From NCBI GenBank assembly GCA_958450365.1, contig CAUEEP010000920.1, positions 335,501 to 399,500 of the forward strand: a DNA stretch of 64,000 nt, written 5' to 3'. Below are positions 21,756 through 31,972 of this stretch, piece after piece. Position numbers and translations under genes: made by a program. Origin of the DNA: Mesorhabditis belari (lineage: Eukaryota > Nematoda > Chromadorea > Rhabditida > Rhabditidae). The notes below the pieces were generated by a model, which had not been told where the DNA came from, made no database searches, and saw only the letters and a program-made list of their open reading frames with translations. Positions within the stretch are counted from its first letter, which is position 1, and each line of letters begins with the position of its first letter.

Positions 21756-22185
21756 TTGGGTTGGTGAATTGAAAACTGCGGGACTTTGAACTAAAATTTA
21801 TTCAACATAAAACCATCAATTCATTCCAAATAATTGCCATTATTATTGACGATTTCTGCCCATTTTACAGGCAATTTGCGGATTCCTCTTTCGTAGTAGG
21901 ATTTTGGTTTTGAATCGAAAAACTTCCAAAGCCAATTTTTGACTGCTTCTTCTGAATCGAAGTGTTCTCCCGCATTACTCATGATCCGGAATAAATAGTA
22001 ATCAAAAGGGGCGTGGTCCGGACTGTATGGGGAATGCGCCCAAAAGCTTCCAAACAAGGCTATTTATTTTAAAGCGAATCAGTTTTGCAACATGAGGGCG
22101 CGCTTTGTCGTGGATGAGAACGATCTTTGACTTGGAGGGCCTATTCTTCTTCAGGGGTTCATTCACCTTTCCCAACTGTTCACTG
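21756..22185 (-). mobile_element. Mariner fragment with the 3' half of a transposase
   Basis: The outer terminus is TTGGGTTGGTGAATTGAAAA next to TA. On the minus strand the frame reads HDKARPHVAKL, then after a break [27 protein letters not shown] and [14 protein letters not shown]. These are the second and third catalytic Asp regions of a mariner DD34D transposase. The 5' half, including the first Asp, is missing: the fragment stops where the next element begins at 22188. Confidence 0.75.
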
Positions 22186-22187
22186 TA

Positions 22188-22708
22188 TTGGGTTGGTGAA
22201 TTGAAAACTGCCGGACTTTGTACTCAAATTTATCCAACATAAAACCATGAATTCACTCCAAATAATTTCGATTATTATTGACGACTTCTGCCCATTTTAC
22301 AAGCAATTTGCGGATTCCTCTTTTGTAGTAGGATTTTGGTTTGTGTGTGAGACAAGTGTGAGACTCAAAAATGGAGGACTAGAGATGTCCCAGTTTGAGC
22401 ACTTTCTTCAAAAGAAACTCATTTTGGTGTCAATAGAAAAGTTGTAGAGAATCAAAAATTAGGCTTGTAGCCAAATTTCCAAAAAAAAGATACACTTAGT
22501 AGTTTCGCTTAAAATGCAGGTTTTGTGAAAATTCGTAAATTTGGCATTTCTTGAAAACAGTTTTTGAATGGTTCTGAAAATTTGGATATAAGCTTGATTT
22601 TTGATTCTCTACAAGTCTTCCATTGACACCAAAATGGGTTTCTTTTGAAGAAAGTGCTCAAACTGTCACATATGACAATAGCCCGCATTTTTCAATTCAC
22701 CAATCCAA
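22188..22708 (-). mobile_element. Mariner-derived MITE with internal foldback
   Basis: The termini TTGGGTTGGTGAATTGAAAA and TTCAATTCACCAATCCAA are flanked by TA. On the minus strand one end keeps the last transposase codons, here truncated. The remainder is an imperfect palindrome centred near 22510, with GAGCACTTTCTTCAAAAGAA mirrored. It has the same structure as 33162-33680 and 37279-37797. Confidence 0.75.
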
Positions 22709-23083
22709 TATTTATTATATTTTCTCGCTAGATTAGTAATTGTGCTATATTCCGAACAAATATCCAAATAATGATTGCCCCATCGGTACCCTCTCACGCA
22801 CTGCACAGCTATATACCAAACTACTTTTTGTGCTCTATCTTTTATCTATTGACACGAAGATAGGTTTCCCTAGCTAAAGTGTCTAAACATCATCGAGCCG
22901 TCTCCCTTTTTGACTACCCGACTTCATGCTCCCAAAGAAATTCAGACATAAGACGTTTTAAACTCTTTTTAATGTTATTCTGCAGAAAAATAACTGACCT
23001 TTCTAATGAAACAAACCGTAGTTCGATTGGTGCATTTGTTGGCTTTAAATGAAAGGAAAGAAAAGACTTTCTGAAAAGCTTAA

Positions 23084-23404
23084 TAATTTAAAAGACAAAC
23101 ACCCTTCTTATGTTTTTGTAAAAGATCTTGACGAAAAAAATGGGTTTTTGCCCATTTTGAAGGCCATTCTTTATCGGCTATTGAAGGGAAAAGGAGTAAA
23201 CGAAAGAAAGAAAGACGTAAGAAAAGAAAGAAAAAAAGATCGGCCATCTTCACAAAAAAACGAGAGGAAACGCGGAAAAACTCATATGATCGACAAAACG
23301 GATTTATCTTTTTGATAAAAGTTCGGATTTTTCCAGTTTTTTGACTACTTTTTTTTACCAATTGCTTGCTTTTTTTGTTTTGACGAAATCTTGTTCAGTT
23401 AGAA
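23084..23404. other. Intergenic DNA before array member 5
   Basis: No gene is present. The segment at 23166-23203 (ATTCTTTATCGGCTATTG followed by AAGGGAAAAGGAGTAAAC) also occurs at the start of the LINE endonuclease region (6901-6940 and 13566-13605). It is therefore a dispersed repeat or a LINE remnant. A purine-rich AAAGAAAGAAAGACG block follows. Confidence 0.5.
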
Positions 23405-24415
23405 ATGCCGACTTGGTTCTGGCACCCGAAGAAAGAGGTCAATGCATGTCCGTCAGAAGGGGATTATCGATGTTGTTGCGGTTGTTGCACATCAAAAGTA
23501 TATCGCGCTCAATCTTTAAGAATACATTTAAGAGCCTTAAGAAGAATAAAAACCTTTCTTTAGTGTGGCTTCACTTTTATGACGATCGCTTCCCTTATCT
23601 TGTATGGTTTGGTTGGCTTATTTTTGACTCTCGTCTACTTGGCGGCCGGACCGATCGGATGGGTTTGTGTTTAGGCAAATTTATATAAAAAACAGTCAAG
23701 CTTATGATCCCTGAATGGAAAGTCTGATTTTAAGGCTAACACTGTCTGACTAACAATAACCTGACTTCAAAGAAGCCTGGCTTTTCAGATGCTATTGGGT
23801 GCGACGGTAACAATGATGTTCTGTGCTCTGATGGCCATTTGTCAACCGAAACCGGCTTGGATGCAAATTTATTGGGTCGTATCGGTAAGCTTCATTTGAC
23901 CGAATGATAAAAAATGAAAACATTAGGCAAATACTCACGAATTTAGCTACCGATGACAGTTTTTCTTCTTCTAATCTACCTCATTCAAGCCATCATTTTT
24001 ACACTTCAGTACATGTACGTTTCACAAAGCTTCTGAATGAAGCTCGTCAAATTTTAGTCAAGCCACAAGCCGAAATCTTCCACAAGATAAACAAACTGAG
24101 GCCCTGGATGCGCTCATTGGTGAGTTCCAATCACAAAATATCGACTTTTTATTCAGGCAGCATCGTGAGCTTAATTCTCTTGGCTGTGATTTCCGTTTGG
24201 GCTCTGCGTCTCACTTGGTCATACTATTGTTATCTCAGGTAAGCTGTTATTAAGATTATGTAAACTTTTTGATAGTGAAAGCTTAAGACCGAGCTTTCCA
24301 ATAACCACCAAATCCATTCAGAGACAAGCAACTTTATGATGAACAACACGGTAATGGCAATGTGAATGTCGTCGTTTACAACAATCAGCAACAGCCACAG
24401 CAAGGGAAATTCTAA
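23405..24415 (+). CDS. Four-TM membrane protein, LAPTM4-like, array member 5
   Basis: Exons are 23405-23497, 23564-23662, 23789-23884, 23947-24014, 24058-24119, 24157-24238 and 24322-24415, about 197 residues. The start reads MPTWFWHPKK and leads to DYRCCCGCCTSK. Exon 2 gives TM1, ending AAGPIGW. Exon 3 gives TM2 followed by QPKPAWMQIYWVVS. Exon 4 gives TM3, exon 5 a polar loop (RNLPQDKQTEALDAL), and exon 6 TM4, ending SYYCYLR. The tail is Asn/Gln-rich (NVVVYNNQQQPQQGKF). It is most similar in layout and wording to member 4 (PKK near the start, GPIGW, NVVVY), pointing to a local duplication. Function is unknown apart from LAPTM-like topology. Confidence 0.8.
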
Positions 24416-24970
24416 GAAATTCCTTTTTATCATTTCATATTTTTTTTGCATTTGATTGATTTATTGATAAACTTTTTAAGAATTTGAAGTAAATGATGAT
24501 TTCCTATCATCGTCATATGATGATTTCCCTTATCATCGTCAAGGTCGTCAAAATAATTTGAAAAGGAGAAATCCAGGAAATGAAATTTTGATTGTATAAG
24601 GCAAAGGATAAGGCTTACTCTTTGGGAGAGTTTAATTACAATTAGTTGACAAAAAGCTTCTTATTAAAGAAAGATGAATAGTCAAAAAGGTTTTCTCGAT
24701 AAATCTTTATTGATCAAAACATTTTTTTAACTTGAACTTTAGTTCTTCTTTTTTTCTTTTTCTCAAAATGCTTTCAAGGTCGTTTGACTGTTCCGGGAAA
24801 CGGGAGAAGAGAGCCCAAATCGGCCAGTTTGTCGTTCGTTTTGGGGAAAAACATTTTGCCATTAATCTTATTGAATCCACCTCAATATTTGGGACTTTTC
24901 TTTCAGTTTTGATTCATTTATTGCAACTTTGGCTCTACAAACAAATTAAAGATAAAGAATTAAGATAAAG
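24416..24970. other. Intergenic DNA between members 5 and 6
   Basis: No gene was recognised. A short duplication, GATGATTTCCYTATCATCGTCA, lies at about 24494-24541. The region just before the ATG of member 6 is AT-rich and may hold its promoter. Confidence 0.45.
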
Positions 24971-26301
24971 ATGGAAGAAACTCGTCCCACAAAGGAACCA
25001 ATGGAGAATGATTATCGTTGTTGCTGTGGATCGATGTCAGCAAAAGTTTGTGACTTGGAAGGCTTTTGAGTTCTATAAAATTACGAAAAACCAAAGTCCA
25101 CACTGCAAACTCTTCAATATCAATACCGAATTCAGGTCGGGTTCATCATATTGACAATTTTGAGTCAATCCGGTGTTTGGTTGACAATATTCCTTTTCGG
25201 ATTCTTGCTCGTAATCTACGGCTTCACCGCTTTATTCACTTTACCGTTTCTTGGGGTGAGTGGCACAGTTAACTCCCTCCTGAGTAAGGAGATCAAGTGC
25301 GTTGTGATAGCACAGTTGCCCGGTTAGCACAGTTGGAATGGATCGCACAGTTGCCCGGTTAGCAAAAGGTCGCCGGTTCGAGCGGCGCACAAGTTTTTGA
25401 TCTACAAATTTATATTTAATTGATTACTAGTTTTACATTTCAGCCTCTCGGAATCCTTGCCATAATCCCGGTTCTTCTCTGCCTTTTAATCCCAGCTGGA
25501 TATGTTGCTCAATTTGTCTACTTCTGCCTATCGATTTGTCAACCAAAAGCCCAGTATATGAAGGTTTTTGGGGTATTATCTGTGAGTTCAAGAAACTTTG
25601 ATTATACAGTCATTGTATATCAGCCTACTTTATCCCAACAATATTTTTGAGGTTGTTCTCAATGGTCTCACCGTTCTTGCCATGCTTGTTGCCGGTATCA
25701 TCGGTTTTGTTGTTTTGATGTGGGTTTAGTTAGACAAATTAGAAGAAAATCCTTCAGGGAAAAACTGCACAACGATAGCTATACGGACGAGGAGTACCAC
25801 AAACATGTTGGTGGCCTAATTAGTATGTTTATCAGTAAACTCATCTGTGTACATTCTATATTTAGGCCTTTTACTTACCATCATTCTTACAATTCTTTGG
25901 ATGACTTGGTGGTTACGTGTTAGCCATCAATATTACACCTACTTGAAGTGAGTTTCTGAAGTCGCTACGGTCTAGAGAAGGCTCTGAACTAAAGAAGGCT
26001 CTGATTCTCTGAACAGAAAACTTAAAACCTTAATCTTCTCTATACAATCATGCGGGTTTTTCGACTGGTAAGATACATATTTCAATTTAGAAATCACGAG
26101 CGCTATCTAGCAGAAAACCCACCACCGCAGTACAACTTTGCTCCACAGAATCCTCCTCAAATGGGTGCTTATCCACAACAACCAAGTGGCGTTTACCCAC
26201 AACAACCCTCAGCCTTTCAATCAGCTCAAAATCCACAATACGTTTACCCGACAATTTCAGCTCAACCACCTCCATACGGACTTATAACAAAAGAAACATA
26301 A
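24971..26301 (+). CDS. Four-TM membrane protein with PY-motif tail, LAPTM4-like, array member 6
   Basis: Exons are 24971-25045, 25136-25255, 25444-25581, 25652-25719, 25758-25810, 25866-25947 and 26091-26301, about 248 residues. The N-terminus ends ENDYRCCCGSMSAK, so the second Cys pair is lost. Four hydrophobic segments follow. The QPKAQYMKVFGVLS linker aligns with QPKPAWMQIYWVVS of member 5. Intron 4 (25720-25757) is only 38 nt but restores the exon lengths 68, 53 and 82 and the family phases. The tail is Pro/Gln-rich with PPPQY and QPPPYG. PPxY motifs bind WW domains of Nedd4-type ligases and are also found in the tails of human LAPTM4/5, where they direct lysosomal sorting. This is the strongest support for the LAPTM assignment of the array. 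Confidence 0.8.
25308..25391 (+). other. tRNA-like sequence in intron 2 of member 6
   Basis: TTAGCACAGTTGG resembles an RNA polymerase III A box. CGCCGGTTCGAGCGGCG forms a perfect 5-bp T-arm with a GTTCGAG loop. A 20-bp block, GCACAGTTGCCCGGTTAGCA, is repeated 37 bp apart. No convincing acceptor stem or anticodon arm closes, so this is a tRNA pseudogene or tRNA-derived SINE fragment at best. Confidence 0.3.
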
Positions 26302-26459
26302 ATGCTAAACATAAATAAACATATTCTGCTCAATAAACTCTCAATATTCACTTTAAAGCACATAACGATCAATTCTTATTACTTAAAAAAAGAAGAACGA
26401 GTTTTAGCACCGATACGTCAGCACGTTTGATTGGGTTTTCTATCAAAAAAGCCTTTGCT

Positions 26460-26796
26460 AAAACGAAGAAAAGGAAACGACCCAAAAGTTGCACCAGAAA
26501 ATCTGAAAATTCGTAAAATTAGTATACAAGAAAATAGGCTGGACAGATCGATGTGAAAATTTGACTATATAGCTAACTTTTTGTGCTCTATCTCTTATTT
26601 GTTGACACCAAAATAGGTTTGCTTCGAACTGGCTTGAAAGTGAACCCAAATTGACTTAAAAAAGATGGGAGATTGAACAAATAACACTTTTTATCTAGGG
26701 CAAACCTTGCAAATCAGCAAGATAATTAGGTTAATTAATGAATTTGTTGTTTTTTAACGTAAGAAAAGGAACGAAATGACTTTCTGAATAGCCTAA
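26460..26796. repeat. Solo right arm of the TTAGGCTTC MITE family
   Basis: The sequence CTATCTCTTATTTGTTGACACC through GACTTTCTGAATAGCCTAATA matches the right arm of the elements at 3867-5085 and 17195-17829. It ends next to TA. No left arm was found. Confidence 0.6.
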
Positions 26797-27108
26797 TAGT
26801 TTTGTTTGATGTAAAGATTACAAAAAAAACTTTACAAATCGTTTGATCTTCAAGTTGTCATTTTTGACTACTTTTCTTTTCGCCTCCCCCAAACCCCAAA
26901 AACAAAAGATTTTCAGAAACTCCAAAAAGCAATTTTGTCGAGAATTAATAAAGCTTTCCGATAGAACAAACCGCAGATCACTTCTAAATTAGAGAGTTTT
27001 AGACAGAGCCATGGCAAGTATCGACAATTCATACTTACATTCGCAATAATATTTTTCTTATTGTGTAGTAAAGTTTATTAATAAACTAAAGTGCAAGATT
27101 TTTAATAG

Positions 27109-28620
27109 GTTATTCTTAATAGTCTCATCATTATTTCCATGATTCACGTTGACATCATCAGTCCCGTAAGAGTTTATAGTATCTTTAGGATAATATTAGG
27201 TTGGAAAGAAAGTTCTCGGAAAAAGTTTGTACTGTAAGTTTTCAAAAACTAGAAAACAAACTTATTCAAGGTATGCCCCATTATTAAGTATAACTTGTTG
27301 CCATTTATTTGGTAGAGCACGGATTTCCGTCTCCCAGAAATTCTTTGGCTGGCTGTCAAAAAAGTAGCATAGCCAGGTTTTGACCTCAGCTCGGTCTCCG
27401 AAGTGCTCTCCATCGAGTTCTGCAGCCAGCTTCCGGAATAGATGAAAATCAAAAGGGGCAAGATCCGGGCTGTTCGGTGGATGAGGGAGAACTTCCCAGC
27501 CTAACTCCTTTCATTTTTCTTGTGTCAGCTTTGCAACATGAGGTCTCGCGTTATCGTGTTGAAGGAGGACTTTTCCCTTGTTTGATCTTGTTTTTTGATT
27601 TCTTCGGCGAGTTGGTCTAAGTTGATTTGTATAAAGTAAAGCGGTAACTGTTTTCTTTTCAGGCAGCAACTCCCAGTATATAGGTCCTTCGAGATCCCAC
27701 CAAATACTCAACATGATCTTCTTCTGGTGGAGTTCGGATTTGGGTTCAGGTTTTGGTTTTTCTCCAGGCCTGAGCCTGAGCAATGGTGCTTGTGTCTCCG
27801 ATAGTTGACATACAGCACCCACTTTTCATTCCCAGTCGCCACATGTGACAAAAAAGAATATCGGTTGTATCTTGAGAGAAGGGCAGATGAGACTGAAAGG
27901 CGCTGCCATCTCATCACGTCTGTCAGAGTGTGGGGAATCCAGAAGCCAAATTTGTTAGCATATCCCATTGAGTGAAGATGCGCTTGAGCTGTTGTATGAG
28001 AGGTTGAAAGCTGCTCTCCCAATTCCCGGGTAGACAGTTTGTTATCGTTTTGTAAGAGAGCGGCAAGAGCTGTTTCATCGAAGTCCGTCGGGCAGCCTGA
28101 ACGCGGTGCATCTTCCATGGAAAAGTCTCCTCTTTTGAAACGATCGTACCATTTATAAACTGTCGATAAACTTATTGAACCATAAATAGTATTGATTTCC
28201 TCAAGAACTTCTTTAGCTGCAACTTTTTGCTTGAAAAAGAACAAAATGACATGCCGAAGATAACCCTCAGGAAGCTCCTGAGCAGCTCCCAAAGAAATAA
28301 AAAAATAAAGCAAGAAAATAGCAGTAGTTCGTTTGGATTTGTGTGTAGTCAATCAATGAGGCTTGATGTAAACAAGATCGCTTATCAACGACCGCGTCAC
28401 TTGTTCGAGGAATTTAATAAACCAAAAGTAAAAAAAACTCCGAGGACTTTCTTTCCAACCTGATAATATCTAGAGTCATCTAAATTTAATCCAAATTCAA
28501 AGATCACGAACGCTACCTGGCAGAGAATCTACAACCACACAGCAATTTTGACCCCAATCTCTTCTCAGGGTTGCTACCCATCTCAGCCAATAAGTTGTTA
28601 CCCAACACAGCAAATGTGTA
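27109..28620 (+). pseudogene. Decayed seventh copy of the four-TM gene, interrupted by mariner
   Basis: At 27109-27166 the frame VILNSLIIISMIHVDIIS aligns with exon 4 of member 6 (VVLNGLTVLAMLVAGIIG). At 28503-28620 DHERYLAEN aligns with its last exon (NHERYLAEN). A frameshift after about 20 codons then moves the YPSQP/YPTQQ repeats out of frame. The splice acceptor before it is degraded. A mariner element at 27196-28463 sits between the two remnants. Exons 1-3 and the TM4 exon were not found. Confidence 0.65.
27196..28463 (-). mobile_element. Full-length but defective mariner transposon
   Basis: The element is 1268 bp with termini TTAGGTTGGAAAGAAAGT and ACTTTCTTTCCAACCTGA and a TA duplication at 27194-27195 and 28464-28465. 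The transposase is on the minus strand: helix-turn-helix YKWYDRFKRGDFSMEDAPRS, then FGFWIPHTLT, TGNEKWVLYVN, IMLSIWWDLEGPIYWELLP, LLQHDNARPH and NSPDLAPFDFHLF. The first catalytic Asp of TGDEKW is Asn, and the frame breaks near 27815, 27510 and 27460. The second and third Asp are kept with DD34D-like spacing. It cannot supply transposase, but its ends look intact. Confidence 0.85.
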
Positions 28621-31600
28621 GCCAAATCTTTTCGTTTCTCTATTTTTTCGTTTCCCAAATCGTTTCTCTATTTTTCATTTTGAGCTATTATATTTTAAAT
28701 TCATCTCCTTGTTGGATATTTAGCATTGTTTGCTAATTTAAAAGTTGTTGAGGTTTGAACCTTTTGATTTGGTTTGAAGAGAAAATTTAACCTGTTTCTC
28801 GAGGCGAAATATTTGATAAGTAGTCTCAACGTTTTCTCACGAGTATATTAAAGGCGCACTACATACCAACTTATCAAAAAAATCTGAGCAGCTCAAACCG
28901 AATAATTCTTTTAATGTAGACGATACATTTTTACAGAAAGCCGCTTTTCTCGGGTCAGATTGGGCTCTGAAAATGAATTCAAAATGTTCAACCAGTTCGG
29001 GTCATTCAACAATTGATAGAGCAACAATTGATAGAGCTGAGTAAAGAAAAATTGAGCTCATCGAATAACACTTCGACTTCATTTGGAAGTGACTCAAGAC
29101 AGAATAAAGAGCTGCGAGACTGTTGATATTGACTAGAAATTCCACGAATTACTAACAAATTCACAGCTCTCACGAAGTCGTCCACAGAATACAAATTCCC
29201 TAAAACATATTTATGAGTGGCGCTGTCCAGATAGCTGTAGCTGTTAACTAGAATGATTAAAATGGATGATAGAGCAACCTTTTGTGTGTGGCTTAAGTCA
29301 TTCCACGAACTTCTCGTGTTCCGATTTTGTGTAACCCAAGGAAAAAGTTGTTACAGAAATGCAAGAATTCACATTTAGACATTGGAGAATCGATCTATTA
29401 GAGGAAGGATTTCATTGAGCTCTCCACGTATCCTTAATCTTTAGTTGTTTGCAACGAGTGTCTCTTATCGATATCCATTCCTGTCATCTTTACTCTTTTT
29501 TGGCTTGTGGAATTATTTTAAAACTGTTTATCTATTTGAATTTCGATGGTTTTTTATTGATCTGAATGTTTGATTGAAGAGAATTCTTTTGTGGATGCTT
29601 TTGAATATATTCTTTTGTGGATGTTCGATCGACATCGATTCGTTTTCGTTTTCGTTTTCGTAGAACTTTGTTGACTTGTAAAAGCTTAAACCTTTCGTCG
29701 ATATCCACAAAGCTGAGTACCGATTTTCGACGTTTGTGATAGTTGCAGAAAGTGGAATGGCATTCAGGGGAAAATAAATTAAACAGTTACTCGGATAACA
29801 GTTAAATTAATAACTGTTATAAATCTAAACAACATGAAAACACTCGAGCTTTGAACGTGAAATAGCACAGAGATGAGGGGTATTTAGTACAACCGCGTAA
29901 CGGGACAAGTTACCAAGTTAGAATTTTATATGCTAGTAAGTTCAATTACGATAATTTGATCGAATCTCTGTACACTATTTTCGGAAAGTCTGTCTAAAGG
30001 CGGAAAATAAAGAAACATCGCCTTAAATACACAAATTGATTCAAGAAATGCTGATTTTTTCGTTTTTACTCCAGGTTTTGATCAAATTTTTTGCTTTAAA
30101 TGTTTTAAATTCTTTAGAAAATTTATTTATAGCATTTGTTTGCACCCATAATCAATGTCAATTAGCTTTTCCCGCTTTGTACGATGTCCTTCCACTTGTT
30201 TTCTTGTGTTGTTTCTTCTTTGGGAATAAAACTTTGTACAATTTCTTGTACTTACCGACGATTCCATACAAAGAAGAAAACTAAAGTTTGAATTTTTCAT
30301 TTTTATTTTGAAAGGTGATTTTAAAGGTGATTTTAAAGGTGATTTTAAAGCTGATCAACTTACCGCAATATCAGCAACTATTAAGCTAATGATCAAAATC
30401 TTGAAAACCATCGGCAATGAGAGAAAATAATTGTACACATTTGAGACAGCCTCCATTTTGAGGTGTACTGAAATGCTATTTGAATTTAAGCAATAAATTT
30501 TTAGAGAAAAGAAAAGCATTGAGACAATAGATATACAATTCAAATCAGTGTTAGAATATAGAAGTTTAAAGTCTTTAGCTTTTTTAGCAGGTTGTACATA
30601 GTTATGGCTGTGTATAGTGTTGTTAATTTACAAAAAAAAATGATCTTATTGAGTTAACATAAGAAAAAAACATAAGGAATGCTGAGAAAATGACCAAATC
30701 TTTGAGACAATTTGTATCAATATTGGGGTGTGGAGGGGTCGATCGAACGGGGAAAAAGGGTGAACGAAGAGAGAGAAAAGGAATACAGGTTCCCATTCCT
30801 TCAGGGGGAACAACCAAAGACAAAGAAATAACAGAAAAGGGAGAGGAATAGAGAAAAGGAAAGGAAAGAGATGGTCAAAAACTGATGAGACTGGGGCTGC
30901 TCATGAAAAGAGAGAAGAGGAAAAGAGATAAGAACTCTTTCACCGTTTCTCTCTTTTTCTTCCTTTTCTTTCCATCTTCCATTCTCGGGATGGACCGCTA
31001 CGAGACACTTCTTTTTACCCGCAGACTGCAAAAGCATGAAACTTCAATCTATTGGAGGTGTGCATTGCGAAGAGATAACGATCATTGCTTTTTGATCCAC
31101 GATTATCGGCCCATTTTTGGGTGATGCCAGATTCTTTCATTTGGTTCAAATGACTGAATATTTGAATGAGCAAGCTACACTGACCATTTGTTGTTGAGAG
31201 CTTATGTAAATTATTGTGTTCGTTGAGTAAAATCGATTCGCGCAACGGGACATTAGTTCAGTTGGGAACTGATAGTGAGCAAACAATCTAAACAATCTAA
31301 AACTTCTCAAATCGAAAGTATCCTCATCAATCTATAAGTAAAACTTCCAACTTTTTTCTTTGGAACTGTTTTTGCAGTGGCTGAACATCATATCTTTGAA
31401 TAGGATCTTTTAGTAAAGAGATTGATGATGATGGTGTGAGTTTGGCTGAAGAGAAAGGGGTTCTTCATGAGCCATTCGATGCATTAGCGCATTTCCGGTG
31501 GCAGCTCTCACATTCAACACACTCCTCTTTGAGCTGATACACCATTTCAGCATGTGTTTGTTCAAGTAACATCAACACTTTAAGTAAAAACAAACGCGTT

Positions 31601-31972
31601 TTTGAATCTAAAGATAAAGGATGTGAACTGAACTGACAGAATTGAGTAGTGCATCTTCTCTCTAAACTGTCCTAAAAGCTGATGTTAAACGCTCAAAAAA
31701 TTTTGAGAAATGTAGAAAAAGACTGGAAGTTTTAGTGTTCTATATTTTTTAAGCAAAATAATTTGCCCATGACTGCCTATGACTTCTAGAATGCTAGAGA
31801 AGTTTGTATAACCTTGCTCGTAACTGCTCGACACTTCATAACAACCTTGCTCAGTGTTTTGCTGGACCAGAAGAAAGGATTATTGTCTACATCATGTTTA
31901 ATCTCATTCATAAAAATATGACTGACTAAATGTTACCCAAAACCACATCATCGTCTTCGAAGGGTAGACAAA
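28621..31972. other. Intergenic region upstream of the ETS gene
   Basis: No gene can be supported in these 3.3 kb. A 14-bp unit GGTGATTTTAAA is repeated three times at 30313-30352. A purine-rich block runs through 30740-30960 and includes a TTCTTTTCCTC-type mirror. This is the most likely place for the ETS promoter and enhancers, but I can identify no specific site. Confidence 0.4.

Larger units (their letters stand above)
21356..23083. mobile_element. Composite nested MITE with two mariner insertions
   Basis: The outer element belongs to the TTAGGCTTCCAGAAAGTC family. The left arm is 21356 to about 21620 (TTAGGCTCTCCAGAAGGTC). The right arm is about 22795 to 23083 and ends AAGACTTTCTGAAAAGCTTAA. 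TA flanks both sides. The arms match the second-intron MITEs of the tandem units. The centre is occupied by a mariner fragment (21756-22185) and a mariner-derived MITE (22188-22708). Confidence 0.7.
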
